Position numbers and translations under genes: made by a program
Part shown: positions 47,212 through 58,901 of the stretch, piece by piece
Position numbering within the stretch: position 1 is the first letter of the stretch
Layout of the letters: the number at the start of each line of letters is the position of its first letter
Notes under the pieces: generated by a model
Database searches by the model: none
Told to the model about the DNA's origin: nothing
The model's input: the letters and a program-made list of their open reading frames with translations, nothing else
Source: Flaveria trinervia
Taxonomy: Eukaryota; Streptophyta; Magnoliopsida; Asterales; Asteraceae
Direction: 5' to 3'
DNA length: 64,000 nucleotides
Assembly: GCA_025506515.1 (NCBI GenBank)
Contig: JACCIX010001058.1
Coordinates: 1-64,000 of the forward strand

Positions 47212-49305
47212 ATGAAGCTATATGATTTCCATACAACCTCCATTCATGCTTTAATCAACGATGCATGCAGCTTCTGTACGTATTACCTAATCTCTCTCGT
47301 TGCTATCATGTTTCACCCTGTTTCTTCGTTCATTCTTCTTCTGGTCATCCACAATGTCGTTCTTCCATTAATCAATTCCCCTCAGGTTCAAATTTATTAC
47401 AACTTTTTGCACATTAATATCATATCATATATTATATCATATCATATATTTTATATTGAATTTTGTGTGATTGTAAGCATGCTTGTGAGATTTATATGAA
47501 TTTGTGTATGATTGAATTGTATAGGTGGTTTAATTGTTGTTTGTGTGGTATCCAGGGGGCTAGAGTGTGTTTACATGGGGAGATGCAATGATGCTCGGCA
47601 TTTTTTTCGTTTAAACGGTTTTCAGATTGGGTATGTATAGTTTTTTAACTTTTTTACATAAAGTAATGATTGATTTGATGATTTGAGTTTTTATTAGGGT
47701 TTTGATTTGGTGATGTTGAAGATTTTGATGTGTTTGTGACAGACCTGACCTAATTTTTTAAATGTAAATTTTGTTAACATTTTGGTGTGAATTTAACATC
47801 GATTATGTTCAGTTTGCGGTAATGCTATAAGGTTTTGAGCTTAAGGTTAAATTGTTGAAGTTAACGTTTTGAATCGAATGGTTCTTTCTTCTTTGATCGC
47901 CTCCATTTTTTGTGCAAAAGGGATGGATTTTGGTTTACCAAATATTGTAAAAAGTTCTAGTTGAAATTTAGTATTTTGTTGGGTTAAGACTTGAGGCATA
48001 ATAGTTGGTGTATCATACTATCATGCGTTCACACGGCAAGTGGAAAGACGCGAGTATGTATAAAGTTAGATGGATCTGGGAGGGTGAGATGAGGGTAAAC
48101 CTTTCCATATCTCAGGAGATCGAAAGACTACTCTCATGAAGGCTGTCAACCCAAAATTAACTTTTTTTTGGTGCAAGTTATATTGTTGACAGTTTGTTGG
48201 ATCTAGCATCAGCATATGTTTTAGTGATGTATTTCTGATATGAAAGATCAACAATCCATTGATGTCTTTAGCACTTTTAGAAACAAGTAACTTATGTTGG
48301 TCACATGAAATCATTTGCTTATTGCTTGCAGGGATTTGCAATCTTATCTTTCTGATCTTACCATTTTCTTGGCACCTGAGAGCAAGACATTTTATATATT
48401 GGTGGATAACAGACCATGGCTCGAAGACTTGGTCTCGGGGCCCGCACACCTGTGGCAGTTAATGGTCACCAAGGTTGTAGAGAATTTCAAAACATACCAA
48501 ATTTTCTCTAATATTACTATATCAGTTTTAGTTAGTTTTAAAATTTAAGATTTCTTCTTGATTTTATTCAGTCCAGGTTGTCTCCCTTTGCAATCACAAG
48601 AGGCCAAAAAGTGAATAAAGTGGATCCCGAGTTCAGTGAGCTCAATTGTCGTCCGAAAACTTCAAGACATTCGCAAAAGTTGAAAAGATGGTTATCAATG
48701 GTAACACTTTCAAGAGAGAGGGTGTTGCTACCTGTAGAGAAGCTAAGGACTTCATTGCTTGCAAATAGTAAATTGCATAGAACCCTTTATGGTTTTATCC
48801 TTTTTGAAGTTGCATGGAAAGATGTTCGCGGTATCAATTATTTAAATCAGCTTCAGGTATATCTTGTCCTAATTTTGTACACCTTTGGTGTGAGGAATAT
48901 GTAAAAGCTGTTGTTTTATATTTGAACTAATTTGTAGCGGATTGATATTTTATTGAGTTTATTTTATGAGCAGACAGATACATCTCTAGCTATAGAAGCA
49001 AAACACATGAGAAGATGGGAATTTGATAGTATAGCTCAAGCGGCTAACGGCATAACTTCTTGGTTTCAAGGGACTCCATATGAGCAGCTTCTTTTGGAAC
49101 ATCATCTCAATTCTATGATGGGTATATGTTAATCAAAATTTCTAGGAGTCATCTTTTTAACAGCAATATGTAGATTAAATGATATCTTATCATTTTTTTT
49201 GACACTCTTCAGGAGAAGCGTTTCATGAAGCTGGAATGGATTCTCCAAGCACCTGCAGTTCATCAATTAATGATGCTATCGTCGCCACTGCTGATGATGA
49301 TGATA

Positions 49306-49355
<50 letters not shown>

Positions 49356-51782
49356 AATAATGATGATGATAATGTTGATTATGATAAATTCTTAAAAATG
49401 GGTGTGTTATCAGAACATGAGTCTCCATGCAGTCTTAATGATCAACTAGAAACTTTAGAAGATCCAGACCAAACATTTATAGCAGATATAAAACTAATAG
49501 AATCTCCAAATAATTATGATGTTGAGAATGATTTCAATACTGAAATATCTTTCAGTGGAAATGTCAGCTGTCATATAGCCTCTCCATGTCCAAGTGAATG
49601 TGTAGAAGCTACTGAAGCAACTGAATACCGAGATGTATTGCTCTTATTTCGGTTCAATGATCGTGACCTCCATTCAAACTACAAAAAATCATAACAACTG
49701 ATCTACGGTTACTTACTTTATTAGAGGCTGGACTTCCATCATGGGTGATTTTCTTTCAATCTTATCCTGTTTTTTGTCATATGTATCGTCCATGGATGTG
49801 CCCTTTAGCGAGAACTCTATACGTGGCAATATCATTTGTCACAGTCTTGATCGGTTTCTATGATCTGTACAAAAACATTCCTGTTCTTAAAGCAACCGCT
49901 TCCCGTTTGTTTGGACCTTTGTTTGACTGGATAGAAACATGGAGATGGTATCAAGGATAAAATACTTGGGTACAATGTTGTTTCTGCATAACGCCGAGAA
50001 GGCAGTCATGTGGTTTTTGATGGTGACACGCACTGTTAGATCGATTGTTTCGGTTCTCACACAGCCATTAGTTGCACCATTTATGGTAGTTTTGGATGGG
50101 CTTTTTCCTTTTTGGAATGTGTTTATGCAGATAGGAGAGCATTTGTACTCATCTATTTGCTTACTTGTGGGAACTTCTTGGGATCTGTTGGACAATTTTA
50201 TGGACATTCTTCTGCTCCCTGTGTGGTACATCTCATCAGCTATTTGCAATTTTGGTAATTTAATTTACTAATGATTAGATCTTTATTAACCTCATTGTAA
50301 ATTAGAGGTGACAATTTGATCAACATTTAATTTTAAATGGGTCAGTTTGGATTTGTTTTTCTTATTTCAAATGGGTCATGGGTCAAATAAAAATTAGACA
50401 CACAAGTGTTTGATGGTCAAACGTTCCTGTTCCAACGTATACTTAAAATCACAAGTTTCAATCCGACCCGTTTTGACCTGTTAGCCAACTACCTGACCCG
50501 TCCACCTTGCCACCCAAAGGACAACTTACTTTGACGCATGACGCTAACAATCCTTTTTTTTCTTCAAACTTGAGCTGCTTGCAGCGACAGGTGTCATGAG
50601 TCCGATATTCTTGTGCCTTTGGAGTGCGCTTTCTACTCCAATACAACTCGTTCTTGGACTATCCAAATTTTTGGGATATTTATACAAGTTCATATATGAG
50701 TCAATTGAAGGCATATGGCTGTTTGTGAGCAGCATATTAAAGGTAGCTTCAAATGCTGAGGTGGCAACCGTGCACACTTATGAGGCTTCTATGTGGCGCG
50801 CTCTTTGGAGCGACCTTTTCTCTAAGGTGGTTAAAGCTTAAAGTTATTGTTTTTGGTGTTTCTGTTTGTTAAGATTACACATACAGTTGATGTACTCATG
50901 GAACAATCGTTCTTGTTGTAGGTGTTCAAGGCTATTAAGAGCATATTATATGGTGTTGCTGCATTCTTTGCAGCTTGCAATAGACACCGATTAAGGTTAG
51001 ATTCAATGTTCTTGTGTCCTTAAAGAAGACATACAAAAAAACTGAGATTCCTCTTTTGTGTTATTCCTCTTATATTCCATCTATATTTGCAGTATATACA
51101 ATCATCTACGCGAGTTCATTCAAAGACTTCATCAGCCAGCCCAAAGACCGGAACTCTTGAATTCTAGCAGTAGAGTGCAGAAACATGGACCTAAGACACC
51201 CCCAGTAAGTTGCTTATTCCAATGATATTATCATGTCGGATATGGGTATTGGTTACAACCAATCGAACTATAGTGTGGGTTGGAAGGGGTTGTGTGGGAA
51301 CGAACCACACAAACTTTTTGTCAGTATTTTAGTTTATATAAAAATTAACCATGAATGCGTGAACAATATTATTACAATAATAATCTAAATCATTGAAGAA
51401 AGGTTTTTTTTTTAACAGGAAGACACAAAGAACCGAAACACATGGGAATACAACCCGGGGTAGTTTAGGTGGTAGAATGTGATTATATCTACACCTTAGG
51501 TGACCTTAGACTCGCTTGACCCGTTCTCTTTTAGTTATATTTTAATCTGATCTATTTGAAATACAACACAATTTTAAACGGCCCCCTATAAGTAAGCACA
51601 AGGGCAAAATTACCACCACTAGGAGTTTGCTTTTCGCCAAACTTCTATTTTATATCATGGAATCTTTTCTGCTACTTCAACACCGATAATTTTGTTAAAA
51701 AACTGCTTTTTTGTTTGTTGTTATACAGCCAGAACCCAGGGAACCTAGGTCATTGCTCACTAAAAGCACAAAACAAAGTTAA
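47212..51782 (+). CDS. plant multi-pass membrane protein of unknown function
   Basis: I do not recognise the family. Coding exons with consistent GT/AG sites and phases: 47575-47630, 48332-48473, 48572-48856, 48974-49121, 49213-50254, 50585-50826, 50922-50995, 51093-51204, 51729-51782 (stop). Their sum is 2155 bases; adding two apparently missing bases gives 719 codons including the stop. Early motifs are FFRLNGFQIGDLQSYLSDL and NRPWLEDLVSGPAHLWQL. An Asp-rich run (49293-49371) precedes hydrophobic segments such as LARTLYVAISFVTVLIGFY and WSALSTPIQLVLGLSKFLGY. The tail is basic and Pro/Ser-rich. The ATG at 47575 is used here. An upstream frame from 47212 to 47385 (57 codons, hydrophobic, ending at a good donor) may be the true first exon, but it joins out of phase. 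Lesions: one base missing at about 49670 and one at about 49941, both in C or G runs. Confidence 0.75.
49293..49371 (+). repeat. (GAT)n trinucleotide repeat in coding sequence
   Basis: About 25 GAT/AAT triplets encode an Asp/Asn run within exon 49213-50254 of the membrane-protein gene. The repeat is in frame, so length changes would alter only the acidic tract. Confidence 0.9.
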
Positions 51783-52703
51783 CATCTTCTTTATGTTCAT
51801 CAACAAAGTGATCAAAGTCTATGCTGTTGTTGTTGAAGGTTATAAAGATAAAAACTGAGGCAATGCTTTTGGTCTTTGTAGTTTAAGTTTGTGTATACTC
51901 TTTTCATTTCTATTGTACAGAAAGATGTAAATAGATTTTGATTTCTTTGGGAATGATTTTGTTAGCATTAGAGTATGGTTTGTAAAATGAGTGAATAACT
52001 TTGTATCTTTATTATAATACTAATTTCAAGTACCCTCAAATAAAGCATTAAAGCCTATTACATCACTTCCTCATCACAAAGATAGGATGAAAACCACCAT
52101 TCAAACCCATCATGTCAACAATATTAGCGATCGTAAACCTCAACAACTCAATAGCACGTACCATATAACAATAATTTGGATTCTCGTGTAGACTCGAACA
52201 TTATAATTAGATCCATAGGCTTCGGCTCAATTCAACAATCCATCCCTATGCAAGGTAGGGTATTGTCAACATTCAATTTGCGTGTTTACGTCATACATAT
52301 AGAAGATATTAACTTGATCAACCAAGGATGGTCCTCAAAAGTTATGAACTCAGGCCCCTCCCGTCTTTGACATTTGTAGCATAATCCAAATCAAGATGAT
52401 TTAAGTGACCCAACCATGAAGCCTCACCTAGTGGACATGTGTTTCAACAAGTGTATACAATGACTAAGTTGATACTTGATTAACCTTTGATTTTCTGTCA
52501 TTTATTCAAGTATTAGTTACATTTAGCTTCTAGTGACAAACTTTATCATCATCGTGATCACTAAGACTGATTTAGCTTTAGTAAAGAACATTTATCATGG
52601 CCATGACAGACCTATATTAGAACCGGATAGAATCTGGAAGAGGCCATAATTTCAACAGTGTGGTCTAGTTACAACCAATTCCAATCAAAACCCTCAAGCC
52701 AAA
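51783..52703. other. 3' flank and intergenic DNA
   Basis: The first 240 bases or so are probably the 3' UTR of the membrane-protein gene, with AT-rich words such as AATAAAG near 52041. I see no further gene up to the small inverted-repeat element at 52712. Confidence 0.5.
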
Positions 52704-52711
52704 CTCTCATC

Positions 52712-53026
52712 CATAGTTGTTAATAGCGAATAGCGGTAAATAGTGACAAGCCGTTTATATGTTATGTAGAGAGTAGTGGTAAATAGCATCGCTATATTGT
52801 GTTTAGCAATAGGTAGTAGAAAATTTAAGAAATATTTTACATTCGATAAACAAACATGTATAGCGATAAAGTAGTAGAAAATATAAGCAAACACCTTCAA
52901 AATAGCTAAATACTCTAATTAGGTCGATTTCATATTCATAAAAAAACGCTACATGTCGCAAAACACATATACCGGAAACATAGCTATATGCTATGTGGTG
53001 TGCTATGGTTGCTATTAACAACAGGG
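52712..53026. mobile_element. small inverted-repeat (MITE-like) element
   Basis: The terminal repeats GTTGTTAATAGC (52716-52727) and GCTATTAACAAC (53011-53022) are perfect complements. The flanking octamer ctctcatc (52704-52711 and 53027-53034) fits an 8-base target duplication, as in hAT elements. It has no coding capacity. A degenerate relative may lie at 54880-54960. Confidence 0.6.
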
Positions 53027-53295
53027 CTCTCATCTACCATGCAACTAAAATACATGAACCTAAAAGCCAGTTTTATCAAACCTTTATTTTCTACAGTTTC
53101 TAATCTATAAATATCTGATGGCAAAGCGCCATGCACAAGATTGCAAGTCCACACGTATTTTTATCCAAATTTTTCTCGATGATGATGCATCCTTCTTTGT
53201 TTGAGTAAAAAACGTTGCTGGTCTAATATGAAGGCAAAATCCAAGAACACAATCTAGTAACTTCAATGATGACATCAACATTACCAAACAACATT

Positions 53296-54832
53296 CTAAT
53301 TCATTCTCCTAATGATTTCATTGATGTAATCTTCACGATTACCTGCATCTCCTCCGTTAACATAGTGGTTTCTCTTTTTCTTCAAGCCTCCCAATGGTGC
53401 ATTTAGCTTGAATGGATAGAGCAAGTTATTTAAGATCCTCACCGCGGATAATCTCATGTTTCCCAAGAGCCTATCATAGCAAAATAAATGCATGTTATGA
53501 CTATAATAGTGCACACACATATGTATATACTTTTATAGAGGGTCCTTTGGTACAATACCAACTTTAAGTAAAGAACTATAAAGCTTGCTAAACACATATA
53601 CTTATTGCTCTAACTGAGATACGCAATATAGTTCCTTTTTTCCTCTCAAATAGTCCTATTATATCCTGTTAGTAATGCGTACAAGTGTTTAGGTTCTCAT
53701 TTTCTTTACTAAAATTGGTTTCGTATAGAACACACCCGTATACACACACACGTACACATACTTCACAATCTTCTTAACATCAAAACTGAAAAAATACAAA
53801 AGTAAACAAACCTGCTCCACGATGGAGTTATCTGTCAAAGGAATCCTCTGCTTGTTTACTTTCCATAACCTCGCTTGTATATCAACTCCTTCACACTCTT
53901 CAACTTGGGATATCTGATAACAAATATAAATTCAACAAGGTTAAAATTACAATGCTTAAAAACAAGAAATCACTTGCAAAGATAAAAACCCATAAGTAAC
54001 ATATGGTTCCACTCGGTGCAGCATATTCAGTGTTGCCTTGTTGACGTTCAGGAAAACACCATTGAACATCTGTTGATAAGAACAATATGACCAAGTACAC
54101 ATAGATAAATATGATGAATTCTCGATATAATACACCAACTTTGCAGCATGATCACAAAGGCAAAGAATATGGAAAAAATGCTAAAGTTTCAACAACCAAG
54201 TAGCTCAAGAACATCAAAGGAAACACATTTTCCCTATCAATAACTAACAATGAGATAAGAGTCTGAAATGGGTGATTTGAAAATCAGTTGTCTTAACCGT
54301 AAGAGCTGCAAAATCTTCTTTGATTTAAGTTCCATAGATTGATGTTAAATATTCGAAATCACAAATAAAATAAACAGCGTAAATCCATTGACAATTTCAA
54401 AACAATCAATTGCAACAATCTTTAGCAGATTTAGCTACAGCTACAACAAAAAATGAAAGCAATGACACATACCCACGAATCCTAATGATGACCAACGTCT
54501 TCGGCTCAGGATTCACATATAATCCACCTTTCAACCTCGCCTCACGCTTCAACTGAATCAACTCCGTTTGCTGCAATTAAACATATTCACATCACTCCAA
54601 TTCAAGCCATACACCAAAAGTCTAAAACACACAAACAAGCATACAAATCAAAATGACATTAATAATCATACTGAGCTTCATACTCCTCACTGCACTGCTT
54701 AGCCCTCTTGAATACCAGCAACCTGTTTGCAGCATTCTTTACCTTCAAAGCTTCAGCCTCTGGCTTCTTCACAACAACCCATTCCTTATTTTTCTTCTGC
54801 TTCTTCAACACCGACTCCGGAACTTCAGCCAT
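53296..54832 (-). pseudogene. RPL7: 60S ribosomal protein L7 pseudogene retaining introns
   Basis: Exon remnants on the minus strand: 54832-about 54665 (MAEVPESVLKKQKKNKEWV); about 54575-54481 (LKREARLKGGLYVNPEPKTL); about 54330-54280 (KKILQLLRLRQ); 54070-54000 (FNGVFLNVNKATLNML, VEPYVTYG); about 53907-53812 (KSVKELIYKRGYGK); and 53470-53296 (FKLNAPLGGLKKKRNHYV, ending IIRRMN then TAG). Damage: the donor after exon 1 lacks a G, the third exon has neither acceptor nor donor, a base is missing after RGYGK creating TAA, and roughly 15 residues after GEDL (the HEI...FKEA part) are deleted. Introns show it arose by DNA duplication, not retroposition. Confidence 0.88.
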
Positions 54833-55742
54833 TTCTTTAGACCTCATTCAAAATACAAAATACAACTAATGGTTGCTATTTGATCTCTATTCACAAATAG
54901 TGACGCCTTGTCTATACGCTATGTAGCATGCTATAGCCGCTTTTGATAACATGTAACACACCTTCATTATAGCATTTTTGACTGTATAACTGGATCACTA
55001 AAATCACTAGCTTAGCCTATCTTCTCCATTCTCAAGTTCGAAATCTTAAGGCACTAAGCTAACATGTTCCCGAAGGAAAGCTCATTAACATCGGTTAGAC
55101 TCCATCGGTACTTATCCTGAGACCACACTCACGAGAAAATCCACCTTAAACCTTTATTTTGCTAGTGGGACTTGAATCCAAATCCTTCACCTCCACCTAT
55201 TTGAATGAGATTTTAGGGTTTCTTCCTTTAACCACTTGAGCTAGTGATTATTGGTTTTTATTATAATAACTAACCCTTGAAACAACAAAAATGTGGTCAG
55301 GGGGAGGGTGGGGGCAGGATGGCAGCGGCAGTGTTACCGTAGGGCAGGGTCGACTTAATATTTTTGGAGGCTCAAAGCGAATCAAAAGGTTGGGGGCCTT
55401 TTAAAATTGATATAAATTCTCCACTTTTACACGTGCTTGAGACCGCAATAATAAACTCATAAGTTTATAACTCGTGGGTTAATATTTTTAAGTTATTTAT
55501 AGTGTGTATTTAGATTTAATTATTTCTCTAGCTTTTTAATGCAAACTGTTTAATGTTTTTCATAATTAGATTATTTAAAAATAATCTCTTTCACTTGACA
55601 AAATAACTAAATTGTTTAAAACTCCATATGACAAATTTTAAGTAATATTTTGTAAGCTCTAATTTAAAAGTGAAAGAAACAATTACAGGAATTATTCTAA
55701 TTTCTAACTCCTAGTTCTTGTATCTAGCCTAATTCAAACAAT
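54833..55742. other. intergenic DNA
   Basis: There is no gene. The stretch 55290-55380 is G-rich (GGGGGAGGGTGGGGGCAGG). The rest is AT-rich. Confidence 0.55.
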
Positions 55743-56887
55743 AGCTTTGCCCATATTACAATATTGGTTCCAACTTTTGAAAAATTACAAGTTTTGTTCC
55801 AACTGTTTATCAAACCGTAATATTATTGATCCCTGACACTAACTTCTGTAAACTTGTCAGTTAATTAGATATAAAAAGATCAAACTATCCCTTAACTAAA
55901 AAAACAAAACATTATATGTGGGACCATTTTTTCTAATAAATAAATTAAAAAAACCCAACCCACCCGATCCCCTTCCTCTTCGTTTTCTTCCCGGCACAAC
56001 ACCACCAGTAGAACACCACCGCCACACACCACAGCTGCTGCACGCCACCACCGTTGGTGCACTACCCTTTCCTTCCCCTTCTCTTTGTTTTAGTTTCATT
56101 TAAATGCCAATCCATCCTATCCTCTTATTTGAACCAACCGTCATTCCTTCACATCCTCTATTTGGATCCACCACCGTTAACTCGATCACACAATGGTGGT
56201 GGTAGGACACGTCGATGGTGGTTGATATATGTACACGCTAAAATTATATATATTAATGCGTATATATAATTAATTATATATAGTATACAATTCACAACTT
56301 GTGTACAAAAAACTTTATAGGTATTTAGTTTGACCATAAGTTATTTGCAAAAAAAGTCCACCTACCTATTTAAGCAATATTATTTTAGTTTCTTTTATAA
56401 TATTTTGATTAATAGTATTATTTAAATGATATAAATATCATCATAAATTTAATATTATGTTAACAAAAGATTTCAACATTATAAAAAAAATATTTTAAAA
56501 TATAATTTACCATTTTGGTATGATTCTAAGTTTTGATGGTTCAAATTATTCAAAATGAATCATATCCACATCTTTTCGTAATTCTCCAGATTCAATGTAC
56601 TTATCTTAATCAAACAAATAACAAATCGACGTCACTTTTATTCATGTGACGTTGCCGCCGCAACGCGCGGGTCTTTTTAACTAGTTATTTACAAAGTGGG
56701 TTGCACATTTATTATAGTACTTTGATTTTTTAATTAAGGGGTATTTTGGTCTTTTTAAATCCACTTAACTGAGAAAATTAACAGAAGTTAGTGTTAGGGA
56801 TCAATAATGTTATGGTTTGATAAACAATTTGGACCAAATCTGTAATTTCTCAAAAGTTGAGACCAATAGTACAATATGCGCAAAGCA
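55743..56887. mobile_element. long inverted-repeat element (about 155-base arms) with a Helitron-type end inside
   Basis: The left arm 55743-55897 and right arm 56731-56887 are imperfect reverse complements, for example TTTATCAAACCGTAATATTA against its complement near 56810-56830. Long terminal inverted repeats without a transposase suggest a non-autonomous Mutator-like element. Inside, 55918-56220 is rich in CCACC words. No target duplication could be fixed. Confidence 0.6.
56655..56684 (+). mobile_element. second Helitron-type 3' terminus
   Basis: CCGCCGCAACGCGCGG, a GC-rich imperfect hairpin, is followed by TCTTTTTAACTAG and then T. The hairpin loop CAACGCG and the CTAG end match the site at 3053-3084, so the two ends belong to related families. 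Confidence 0.45.
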
Positions 56888-58129
56888 CAGGGACTAATCG
56901 TGTAATTAACACCAATTTAGATTCAAAGCAAATTAGCAAGTACAACTTACCATAACAAACAACCAACAGAACACTGTCATCAAATGCAATGTGCAAATGT
57001 GCAACTTACCAAATACCATAGTAGCAAGGCAAACAGTAGGTGATTGAAGTGATCAAATCAAATAGGATTAGCATTGAAATTGAATATGTATTTTGATTTA
57101 AAATGTATTGAGTGGGTATCGATTTACAAGGCCCTGATCTTGTAATCGTCTACCATCTATTACGTTATGTCTTCGAACCTTCGTAAAAGAACCGTTGAAT
57201 GTTGAATCATTGTTGATTACGGTTGCACATTAATTGTCTCTATTATTCTATTTCCCCCGTTCTCCGCCTGCAATTAGGCTTTGAGGACATCGTTTATTTT
57301 CCAACAAAAAATCCCTGTACAGTTAATTGAAGTTCAAAGTCTTTGGGTGGGTTTGAAGGTCAAACTTTCAAAGGAGTTATTTTGTAATGTGTCAACTATT
57401 AATTTGCTAAATTTATTAAACTCAAGATCCTTTTGGGTTTTGTTGATATATGTTACTAAACTTTTATGCTTGATAAGGTTTTCGTAAAAATGAATGTTAA
57501 ACACATTTGTAGGTGTACGAAGATCTTTTAAAAACAATGGATTGAACATAATATATATAAAAGTAAATTTTGTTCGTCAAAACAAATGTAAAAATAGGTG
57601 ATTATATAAAAATTTACAGGTTTTCAGAAAATGATGTAATCTCGAAGGAGAAGCGTATGCTTTTATACAATGAGTGTAAATTTTATATGTCAACTAATGT
57701 AACATATTTATAGGTGTTTGAAGGATTTAATGTTATAGATACACTTAAAAGGTTAGTTTAAAGTTACAACTATGTCTCGTGCTCTCACTACTTGAAAATA
57801 GGCTATTTATAAATTGTGAGTATTCATTCGGGGTGATTTCTTGAAAAGACAACATTATGTTTTCAGGATGATGAGGAATGGGAACTTCAAGTCAACAAAT
57901 TTATTCCAAGATGAAAACTAATAAGAGTTTAGAATCTTTTTGTTACTCATGAGTCATATCACTATATTTCAGTCACTTTCATCCTTTGTTCGAGGATGAA
58001 TTTACTAGATCAAGCCGTGTCATCGAAATCATTAAAGGTGTAACAATAATGTACATTTTAAAGGTACTTAAATAAAAGGGTAGTTTTGCAAATGGTCCTA
58101 ATAAAAAGACATCCTATTGGATAAATCGA
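56888..58129. other. AT-rich intergenic DNA
   Basis: I saw no gene. The frame 57281-57487 has no recognisable motif, and the region looks like decayed transposon flank. Confidence 0.55.
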
Positions 58130-58760
58130 CACCCACCTATACGTCATGTATGGGTTCGTATGCGACGTATAGGTCTCCACAATAAATGCCAAACATTTCA
58201 CATCACATCAAAAGTTTTCGTGGAGGCTATATGCGTCGTATAGGGCCATATGCAACGTATAGCTTTTTCAGACGACAAAACTGGCCAAGTCAAATCAGTC
58301 ATTCAGTATGGCTATACGTCACGTATGGACCCATACACGGCGTATAGCCATGTGTCGTATAGCTGTGGGATGTAGGTCCACTAACACTTATACGCCGCGT
58401 ATGGTGTCATACGCTATTTTCTTTAAAAAAATCACACTTGTCGTATAGTGCAATACACTACGTGAAAGGTTGCTTTATAGTACGACTAGCAGCTATACGC
58501 GACGTATTGGCCTATACGCCACGTATAGGTGTCAACTAACAACCTACACAGGCGTACAATACTATACACTACGTATAGGTGTAAGACGTACTTTAAAATC
58601 GTTTGTACACGGTACGAACGTACGCAGCGTATGGGCCCATACGCCACATATGTGGTAAATCTATACGTGGTGTATAGATCCATACACCGCGTATAGGTGA
58701 CAACTAACCACCTATACGTGGCGTATGAGTCCATACGCCACCTATAGGTACAATCGAATT
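58130..58760. repeat. array of CTATACG / CGTATAG palindromes
   Basis: Roughly twenty copies of TATACG-N-CGTATAG/CGTATGG words occur in both orientations, often as CCTATACGCCACGTATAGG (about 58511-58530) and linked by GTGTCAACTAACAACCTA-like spacers. The block lies just upstream of the MULE transposase remnant. Similar words recur beyond its 3' end at about 61945-61985. Confidence 0.8.
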
Positions 58761-58901
58761 CAAAATGACACAAGATTTGTTTTCAAATATATAAGAATAC
58801 ATTCAATCTCTTTCTAAATTGTGAAAATCTCAAACGTATGTTTCTCGTAAAATATCATAGTTTTTTATTTGTTCGTTAAGTCGTTTTAGGATAGAAACTA
58901 T

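Noticed and set aside
47212..47385. Using the ATG at 47212 as a firm start of the membrane protein
   Set aside because: The exon ends at a good donor but joins the next exon out of phase; it may be an upstream frame or be affected by a base error, so the ATG at 47575 was used.
48066..48449. Minus-strand frame of 127 codons
   Set aside because: Antisense to exon 48332-48473 of the membrane-protein gene; no motif of its own.
56888..56910. Target duplication attcaaa beside the long inverted-repeat element
   Set aside because: The match is short, not adjacent to both arms, and could be chance in AT-rich DNA.
58470..58773. Tyr/Thr/Arg repeat peptides on both strands
   Set aside because: These are translations of the CTATACG/CGTATAG palindrome array, not a gene.
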